Assembly: GCA_019843655.1 (NCBI GenBank) | Contig: JACDQD010000006.1 | Span: 682,001 to 746,000, forward strand | Source of the DNA: Lethocerus indicus | Taxonomy: Eukaryota > Arthropoda > Insecta > Hemiptera > Belostomatidae | Reading direction: 5' to 3' | DNA length: 64,000 nt | In this document: piece by piece, positions 56,656 to 64,000 of the stretch | Layout of the letters: every line of letters begins with the position of its first letter | Position numbering within the stretch: position 1 is the stretch's first letter | Notes under the pieces: generated by a model | What the model was told of the DNA's origin: nothing | Databases searched by the model: none | Seen by the model: the letters and a program-made list of their open reading frames with translations, nothing else | Translations under genes and position numbers: made by a program

Positions 56656-57180
56656 AAATTCTTCTCAAGTAGAGGCGTTTGTTTGGATTGGCACGTCGGA
56701 TGGTTGAGATAGGACGCTTGATGCTACTGAAGACGGCGAGCGGACGCCGAAACCGTTCTTCTTAGAGAGGAGACGGAAGAACACGAAATCTATAGTTGAG
56801 GAGAGTTATAGGTCAAATGTTGACCCGCCTTGCGCTTCCCGTTGATCGGAGGACCATCCCTTCGCAAATGAGTTCCATTCCCTTCGATAGGGCGGGGATA
56901 GGGCTGCGTGACGGGGTCCGTTATGTTATATTACCCCATTACCTATTGCCGCGATGACTGTTGGCCGGGTTGCATCACAGTCGAGTCCACTTTCTCCGTC
57001 CGTCGAGCGTGCCCACACTAACTCACTAACTCACTAACTCACTCGCTCAGTGGCTCATAACAGCCTCCGGCCCCGGCCACCAGTTGAAACTATTTATTCC
57101 CTCAAGTTCCTGCAACTTTCTCCAACGCGCTTTCGATTGTCTCCAGCCCGTATCGGTAGACAGACAGAAAATTGAGGAAA
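56656..57180. other. Island between polypurine blocks with foldback scrap
   Basis: TTCTTCTCAAGTAGAGGCG and GATGCTACTGAAGACGGCGA ... GAGGAGACGGAAGAACACGA at about 56715-56795. ACTCACTA repeats occur near 57015-57045. No gene. Confidence 0.55.
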
Positions 57181-58540
57181 AGATCAATCCGACTTATCGT
57201 ACAAATCGAAACCTTGAAACAGGGAGAATCGATAAAAGAATGAAAATCCTTAGGAGAAAGAGAATCTTTAAAACAAAAAGAATCCTTAACAGAAAGAGAA
57301 TTTGTAAACAAACCGAATCACTAAATGAAGGAGAATCGCTAAAAGAATAAAAAGTCTTAAAAGAGAGAATCATTAAAGAAAGAGAATCTCAAAAGAAAGA
57401 GAATCTTTAAAACAAAAACGACCCTTAAAAGAAGGAGAATCGCTAAAATAACCCTTAAAAGAGAGAGAATCCTTAAAAGAAAGTGAATCTTTAAAAGAAA
57501 GAGAATCTTAAAAAGAAAGAGAATCTCAAAACAAAAAGGATCCTTAAAAGAAGGAGAATCGCTAAAAGAACCCTTAAAAGAGAGTGAATCCTTAAAAGAA
57601 AGAGAATCGCTAAAAGAATGAAATCCTTAAAAGAGAGAATTCTTAAAGAAAGAGAATCTTAAAAACAAAAAGGATCCTTAGAAGAAGGAGAATCGCTAAA
57701 AGAACCCTTAAAAGAGAGAGAATCCTTAAAAGAAAGAGAATCATAAAAAAAAGAAAGTGAATTTTTAAACAAAACGAATCCTTAAATGAAGGAGAATCGC
57801 TAAAAGAATGAAAATCCTTAAAAGAGAGAATCCTTAAAGAAAGAGAATCTTAAAAGAAAGAGAATCTTTAAAACAAAAAGGATCCTTAAAAGAAGGAGAA
57901 TCGCTAAAAGAACCCTTAAAAGAGAGAGAATCCTTAAAAGAAAGTGAATCTTTAAAAGAAGGAGAATCTTTAAATCAAAAAGAATCCTTGTAAGAAGGAG
58001 AATCGCTAAAAGAATCCTTAAGAATCCTTAAGAATGAACATAAAGAAAGAGAATCTTTAAATCAAAAAGAATCCTTAAGGAAAGAGTAACAAAAAGAATC
58101 CTTAAAAGAGAGGGAATCCTTAAAAGAAAGAGAATCTTTAAAACGAAAAGAATCCTTATAAGAAGGAGAATCGCTAAAAGAATCCTTATTAGAGAATCCT
58201 TAAAAGAATGAGAAACCTTAAAAGAAAGAGAATATCCTTAAAAGGAGAATCACTGAAAGAATGAAAATCCTTAAAAGAAGGAAAATCGCTAAAAGAATCC
58301 TTATTAGAGGATGCTTAAAAGAAAGAGAACGCTTAAATGAAAGATAATGCTTAAAAGAAAGAGAATCTTTAAAACAAAGAGAATCCTTAAAAGAAGGAGA
58401 ATCGCTAAAAGAATGAAAATCCTTAAAAGAGAGAATCCTTGAACGAAAGAGAATCTTTAAAAGGAAGGGAATCCTTAAACGAAAGAGAATCCTTAAGGCA
58501 ATGAGGATCCTTAAAAGAAGGAGAATAGCGTGTGATTCTC
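57181..58540. repeat. Polypurine array, block 2
   Basis: Same theme as block 1 with GGAGAATCGCTAAAAGAA and CCTTAAAAGAGAGAGAATCC variants. Confidence 0.93.
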
Positions 58541-59154
58541 AGGAAAATCATTTCTGGAGAGACATAAATTTAGTTTGAAGAACTATCATAATTTTCTATT
58601 CCTGGACACATGAAGAATGTTTCCGCATCGTCCTTCCGTCGTCCTTGAGAAGACATGTCCTGAGTTCCTGTTTTCACGGGGGTATTTTCCGATATAAGGA
58701 ACTCATATCTTTCGTATTGAGCGAATTATTTCTGGCCTCATTATTGGCCGTCGGCCGAAAGTTCAGATTCGATAATTGCGGATTATTAAAAAAAAAGAAA
58801 AAAAAATTAATATTCGGAACAGGTTACGACATACCATACCCGGCTACGTGATAACGAGGTTCGGGACGGTTGCACCACCGTTGTTCGGTCGACCTTCGTG
58901 GCAACAAATTCCTATACGGGGAAATCGGCCGTTGCGACACGTTGCGCAAACCCCAAACAAAGGGGTTTAAAACGGGTACAGCCCGGGGTGGGGTGGACAT
59001 CTGCACCCCGTAGATGGGATCAACGGTACTGAATCCGCCGTGGACGGCGAATGTCCTTGAGGTCCGCTTCAGGTCAACCCCCGGGAGGAATATACTACTG
59101 AAGTACGAGAAGAGTAGACCGAGAGATTATATTTATTCCTTTTTAAGTCTACCG
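58541..59154. other. Intergenic, nothing recognised
   Basis: No supported gene or repeat. Confidence 0.4.
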
Positions 59155-59205
59155 CGGACCGGTTTCGGCCGCTCGCCGTCCTCAGTAGCGGTGTATGTCT
59201 TCACC
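59155..59205. mobile_element. Foldback arm fragment
   Basis: GACCGGTTTCGGCCGCTCGC then CGTCCTCAGTAGCGGTG. Confidence 0.65.
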
Positions 59206-59407
59206 ACCGCAGTGTTAATCCATTTATACGTTGGCTATGTCGTCTTTAATAGATTTATATATTTTTTAATCGTCGAATGGTTGTAGATACCCAGTTTTTG
59301 GAGAAATTCGTGAAGTCGTGAATCAATCGCAATACAGATTGTGCAGCGTACTATTGAAATTATTATTATTTGTTGATAAATCTCTTGGAAAGTTATAACT
59401 TTCCTCA

Positions 59408-59670
59408 GTTTCCGCGGTGTTCCTGTCTCCTCTAGCTAAGGTTTCGGCCGCTCGCCACCTTCAGTAGCGCTGTGTCAGTCACCGTCGATGGATGTCTTTT
59501 GGGGGCGTCCTCTCGCTGCACCGTCGCCTATTGACAGTGGGCGACGACCGAAAAACCGATACCGCTACTGAAGACGGCGAGCGGCCGAAAAACCGGTCTA
59601 GCGAAAGACCGAACCACGGCAGGACACAACGGTATTCCAACCCCTGGCAGACCACAAAACTGGTTATATT
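59408..59670 (-). mobile_element. Foldback element, tail on right
   Basis: GTGTTCCTGTCTCCTCTAGC ... GCCACCTTCAGTAGCGC, loop, ACCGCTACTGAAGACGGCGA, then tail TATTCCAACCCCTGGCAGAC, CACAAAACTGG. Confidence 0.85.
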
Positions 59671-61100
59671 AAACCGTGTTGGTCCTTATTTATTGAATTG
59701 TATTGCACGATAATTCTCAATGTATTTCGAATGACCGATGAATTAAAAAACCGGACGGCCGGCGTTAGCCGTCTGTTCCGACTTTCTCCCGCGTTTAGTA
59801 CCGATTAGAAAGTGAATTTTGGGCAAAAAATAAAACTTCCTCAATGAACACTTGATGCCTTTTTAATGTCGTCAAGTGTCGAATCGGCGCAGTTTCGACT
59901 CTGTCGGACAAACGAAGTCGAATCGGCGCAGCCCGACTTAAAACGAAAATATGGACTCTCCTAAGCCCGTCACCACTTACGGACTTACTGTATAGAGGGG
60001 TTCCACCGCGAGATATCCGACATCAGAGATTTAAGTCAAAAGTCCTTCCAGTACCGTCCTCAGCTCCCCCCCCGGAGTATGTTTCGAACCAGAGAATCCA
60101 CAATGACCGGTGGACAGTGGACCAAGTCCCGAAAATCCCGTTTCCCGAAATTCCCGGCTTTCTCCTCGTCCCGAAAACTTTCCGGGGTTCGCTCCCTTTT
60201 CCAGACTCTCTCTCTCTCGGTGGAAATAATTAAACTGTAGTTTTCCGGCAGGGGATGCGGGGTTTTTCCGTCGCATTTTCTCCATCTCTCACGAATAGGG
60301 CGCGAAACTTTTTTTCGACCTCCGTTGTCGGACTTTCGCCGAACTTTCCGACAGTTTCGATGATGAATATCCGCCCGACGGAGACAACGATCGGGACCAG
60401 ATGAAAGGGGGATGTAATGATAATTGGGCTTTCCTGGGGGATGGGGGTAAAATCGTATTTGAAATTGTATAACTTTCATCGGGGGCCCGAGTGAACGGCA
60501 AGCCGGCGTCCTTGCTTTTGACCTCGGCAAGACGAAGAATGAAGTATCCCTTGGCAGTGACCCCTCGGCAGCGTTTCTTTCCCCACCCCACCCCACCCCC
60601 ACCGATTCTTCAACAACTTATATATCCGGGGTCGACAACTGATTAATTGCGGACCACAAAAAGTGGCGCTGTACATATTTTTAAGTGCGCCAAACACAGT
60701 TTCAACAGATAATACATATATATATAGATACATTCAGTGAACTTCGCCGGTCCTAATCACGATAACGGCCTTTATTCGGTCATCGTCTTTTGAACGAAAA
60801 TCCCCCTTTTCTTCTTAAGGCTTCGTCGAAATATCGAAGAATACTTAAAAATATGTACAACCCAATTATTCAGTTGCCGACCAGAAATTCTATCCATAGA
60901 ATACAAAACGCCTACAATTTAACGACAATTCCGTCCTCACGGATAAAGCTAATTTCGCCCTTTGTCGAAATATTTTGCGGTCTAAATTAAAATTTCCCCA
61001 CCCCACCCCCGGTCTTCAAAGATATTTTTCAACTCTCACGGGGTGACAAAACCCCTTTTCACGGCGAGAGAAAATTTCGCACGTGGACGACTAAATAATT
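59671..61100. other. Intergenic, nothing recognised
   Basis: Several overlapping open frames on the minus strand at 60030-60730 lack domains, splice context or consistent frame choice. Confidence 0.4.
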
Positions 61101-61102
61101 GC

Positions 61103-61260
61103 GGATTCGTGACGTTTCTGTCTCCTCTCGCCGCGGTTTTTGGTCTTTTGCTAGACCGGTTTTTCCGCTGGCCGCTCGCCATCTTCAGTAGCGGTTTTTT
61201 GGATGTTTTTTTGGGCGTCCCCACTGCACTGTCACTTTCATCACATGTACTGTCTTCTTC
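61103..61260 (+). mobile_element. Foldback element, left half
   Basis: GCGGATTCGTGACGTTTCTG ... TCGCCATCTTCAGTAGCGG plus loop CCCACTGCACTGTCACTTTC. The right arm is missing. Confidence 0.8.
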
Positions 61261-61396
61261 TCATCTTTCGAACCCCCCACCCTTGTGTCGTGCATTTTTT
61301 GCACGTGCATTTTTAATAAACATTTCAGAATATTCTTAAATAGGTTTGAAAGTGTAAAAGATAACGCCATATCTCAGCCGAGCGACGAAACCCGCA

Positions 61397-61418
61397 ATGA
61401 CTTAGTTGCCGAACCGAT
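61397..61418 (-). mobile_element. Solitary mariner-type end
   Basis: CCCGCAATGACTTAGTTGCC, inverted relative to the ends at 62149 and 62603. Confidence 0.5.
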
Positions 61419-62148
61419 ATTAACTGAGATCTGTAATTGACAACATTCCGAAAACGTATTATTCAACAACCCGTTGTAACGACTAGAGTTTTTATTAATA
61501 AAATAATCGGCAACAGTATTATTATACAAGTGGTCCACTTTCACTCACTCTTGACCATAACTGAATTCCTACGGAATGCTTTGAAACTTACCGTTAGTCA
61601 CTTACTTCACTTGTCACCTGTCGTTTTCCTCGGCGAGCTTCGCGCCTAAGTGACAGTTCGGAGAACTTGAGAAAGTCCCCCCCCTCCCACTGAAAGTATC
61701 ACGTGGTTTTTTTGATGTAATTGTTCTCCAGCACTTTTTTCGTAAGGCGTTTACGATTTTAACAATTTTACAGACGTGAACATGAGTAAATCAAGTGCGC
61801 CGGTTTTTTCCATCCCTCCTCCTCCTCCTCCTCCTCCTCCTCCTCGGATGTAACGTCCGCCGGTTACAGACGCGTATTTCGTGTCGTCACCGGTTACGCG
61901 TTCCATTACACGTGCTCCTCAACAGTAGCCGCTTTCATGACTCGCTTTATGTGGGGCATGAGGCCCCCTCCCTCCACCCCACCACCCCATAGGCTATGGG
62001 AACTGTGACACACTTATTCCACTTTCTTCTTTCGTCCGGCGTCGTCATTTAACGGCGACCGATTGCGAAACACGATTTTCCGGCCCCGAGAAAAAGGGGA
62101 AAAACAATTTTTCCCGAAAGAGGGCCCTTCTACTATCGGGGTAATCGG

Positions 62149-62172
62149 GCTGGCAACTAAGTAATTGCGGAT
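62149..62172 (+). mobile_element. Mariner-type end
   Basis: GGCTGGCAACTAAGTAATTG then CGGATCTAAACCGACAG. It faces the inverted end at 61397 outward rather than inward, so the two do not bound one simple element. Confidence 0.55.
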
Positions 62173-62249
62173 CTAAACCGACAGACCGCCGAATATGTTT
62201 TACATCCTGATGCTACACGAAACGTTCCCGTTAGCGAAATTTCCCTTGA

Positions 62250-62460
62250 GGGGGTTGGAATAGCCCATCTCGATTTCGCCGGTTTGGTCTTTCGCCAGAC
62301 CGGTTTCGGCCGCTCGCCCCGTCTTTTAGTCGCTTTCAGGCAGTTTTGATGTTTATCGGGCGTCCTCAAGTACAAGTGACAGTGACACAGTGCAGTGGGG
62401 ACGCCAGAAAAACATCCAAAGTGCCGAAAGTGCTGAAGGTGGCGGACAGCCGAAACCACT
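62250..62460. mobile_element. Foldback element, diverged
   Basis: GTTGGAATAG, TTTCGCCGGTTTGGTCTTTC, GCCGCTCGCCCCGTCTTTTA, loop GACAGTGACACAGTGCAGTG and AACATCCAAAGTGCCGAAAG. The right arm is eroded. Confidence 0.75.
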
Positions 62461-62544
62461 GTCATTTGTAGTGGTCCGTTTGTCTTGTCTTCTTGTATTA
62501 TGCCTTAATGCCTTGTTATTATGTTTTTGGGGATGTTTTTGTCC

Positions 62545-62547
<3 letters not shown>

Positions 62548-62583
<36 letters not shown>
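62548..62583. repeat. (AT)n microsatellite
   Basis: About 17 AT units, 20 bp before a mariner-type end. Confidence 0.95.
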
Positions 62584-62586
<3 letters not shown>

Positions 62587-62602
62587 AAAGTGGGTACGTA
62601 TT

Positions 62603-62680
62603 GGGCTGGCAACTAAGTCGTTGCGGATTTTGACCGATAGATGCCGAATATCTTTTGTACCGAAAAAAAAAAAACGAACT
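62603..62680 (+). mobile_element. Mariner-type end
   Basis: GGGCTGGCAACTAAGTCGTT then GCGGATTTTGACCGATAG. It shares ATGCCGAATAT...TTTT downstream with the end at 62149. Confidence 0.6.
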
Positions 62681-63221
62681 TTATCACTTTTTAGGTTTCT
62701 ATTTTCGTAAATGGTTAGAAATTCTCTAACGGCGATAAAGTCTCAGTGTCGAAACCGGTTCGAACACCGGAGATATGAGAGAAGTTAAGTCTTTAGTATA
62801 GGAAAAAAACAAGCTTATAACTCGCAGACGGAAGAATTCCGCGACTATTTAAATTTAAATTTCCCGGATTAATGGTACAGTGAACAGAGCGCATTTTTCA
62901 CGGTCTTATTTTTTTTGGAAAATAATTGATTCGGGAGAACGGCATTCGAGAAAACTATTACTGGGGAACGCGTAGTAGAAAAAAACCAACGTAATTAACG
63001 CAATTACGAACCACTCCACTAATGAAAGTATCTATTACACTCGGTCTCTATACACTTTACAAGTTGAGCACAATCAAGTGTTTAGTAATAATACGGCTTT
63101 GTTCTGGTTCAATTGGAAAAGTGGAAAATTATCCCCCGACGTCGATTTGCCGGTCAGTTCTGAGACCGACATCTGTACAGTGACGTACAGAAAATATAAT
63201 GAACTATAAAATAAAGTATTT

Positions 63222-63350
63222 TACCGTAGATTTCGTCTTTTTCGCTAGACCGGTTTCGGCCGCTCGCCATCTTCAGTAGCGCTGTGTCGGTCACTGTCGG
63301 CACTGGACGTTTTTCGGCCGTCCTCACTGCACTGTCACTGTCAACTGTAT
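63222..63350 (+). mobile_element. Foldback element, left half leading into the terminal satellite
   Basis: CGTAGATTTCGTCTTTTTCG, CTAGACCGGTTTCGGCCGCT, CGCCATCTTCAGTAGCGC, then loop CTCACTGCACTGTCACTGTC. Where the right arm should begin, the GTGACAGTAC satellite starts instead. Confidence 0.85.
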
Positions 63351-63354
63351 TGTA

Positions 63355-64000
63355 CAAGCGACAGTACGGGTGACAGTACGGGTGACAGTACGAGTGACAG
63401 TACGGGTGACAGTACGGGTGACAGTACGGGTGACAGTACGAGTGACAGTACGGGTGACAGTACGAGTGACAGTACGAGTGACAGTACGAGTGACAGTACG
63501 AGTGACAGTACGAGTGACAGTGACAGTGACAGTACGAGTGACAGTACGTGACAGTGACAGTACGAGTGACAGTACGAGTGACAGTACGAGTGACAGTACA
63601 GAGTGACAGTACAGTGACAGTACAAGACAGTTGACAGTACAGGGTGACAGTACAGTGACAGTACGAGTGACAGTACAGTGACAGTACAGTGACAGTACGA
63701 GGACAGTGACAGTACGAGTGACAGTACAGAGACAGTGACAGTACAGAGAGACAGTGACAGTACGAGACAGTGACAGTACAGTGACAGTACAGTGACAGTA
63801 CGAGTACGTGAGAGTACAGAGTGACAGTACAGGTGACAGTACAAGACAGTGACAGTACGAGTGACAGTACAGTGAGGACAGTACAGAGACAGTGACACAT
63901 ATGACAGTACAAGGACAGTACATGAGACAGTACAAGACAGTGGAGACAGTGAGACAGAGACAGTAGAGACAGTACAAGAGACAGTACAAGAGACAGTACA
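63355..64000. repeat. GTGACAGTAC satellite (10- and 12-bp units)
   Basis: GGGTGACAGTAC and GAGTGACAGTAC (12 bp) dominate to about 63600. After that AGTGACAGTAC forms of about 10 bp are mixed with GAGACAGT variants to the window end. The motif is the core of the adjoining foldback loop. Long open frames on both strands reflect the period only. Confidence 0.95.

Noticed and set aside
60031..60733. Cluster of overlapping minus-strand frames
   Set aside because: Several frames are equally open, with no domains, splice context or codon bias.
63154..63989. Cys/His/Val/Leu repeat proteins on the minus strand
   Set aside because: They read through the GTGACAGTAC satellite, open in several frames at once.

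Overview
This is eukaryotic nuclear DNA. Genes are sparse and split by short GT-AG introns, most of the sequence is repeats, and there are no bacterial-style operons. Mariner-type ends with TA target sites, a piggyBac-type element with TTAA target sites, a nose-resistant-to-fluoxetine (NRF-6) first exon, and TATA plus TCA-type initiator promoters together suggest an arthropod, probably an insect. The species cannot be named from the sequence. I saw no rRNA, tRNA or CRISPR array.

Layout: 1-1300 holds a 16-bp satellite. 1300-11500 has no recognisable gene and carries small repeats and transposon ends. 11740-14320 holds two tandemly duplicated three-exon F-box genes, each with a matching TATA promoter and poly(A) signal, separated by ~110-bp repeats rich in TAATCC. 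22048-30843 (minus strand) is the main gene: five exons encoding a 1371-residue protein that I reconstructed by splice-site phase. It has twelve C2H2-like fingers in six pairs, followed by a complete non-canonical nucleotidyltransferase (poly(A)/poly(U) polymerase type). 37848-38027 is a possible terminal exon of an unrecognised gene. 40461-40833 is the first coding exon of an NRF-6-like secreted or membrane protein; its intron opens with a 44-bp satellite and no later exon was found. 41600-64000 is mostly satellites and transposons.

The dominant and least familiar component is a GC-rich foldback element of about 250-330 bp, present in more than 25 full or partial copies. Each full copy has two ~100-bp inverted arms, each arm contains a smaller hairpin, and an extra ~35-bp tail lies on only one side. 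Copies sit between genes and inside introns 3 and 4 of the nucleotidyltransferase gene. They are tandemly amplified at 22568-23846, 38134-38990 and 47505-48765, and the terminal satellite at 63355-64000 appears to be built from the element's central GTGACAGTAC motif. Other large arrays are a 189-bp satellite (51841-53830), an inverted relative of it (35060-36060), and a 4.4-kb polypurine array (54120-58540).

The annotated genes show no evident shared pathway. Exon structures come from reading frames, splice consensus and family motifs, not from transcripts.
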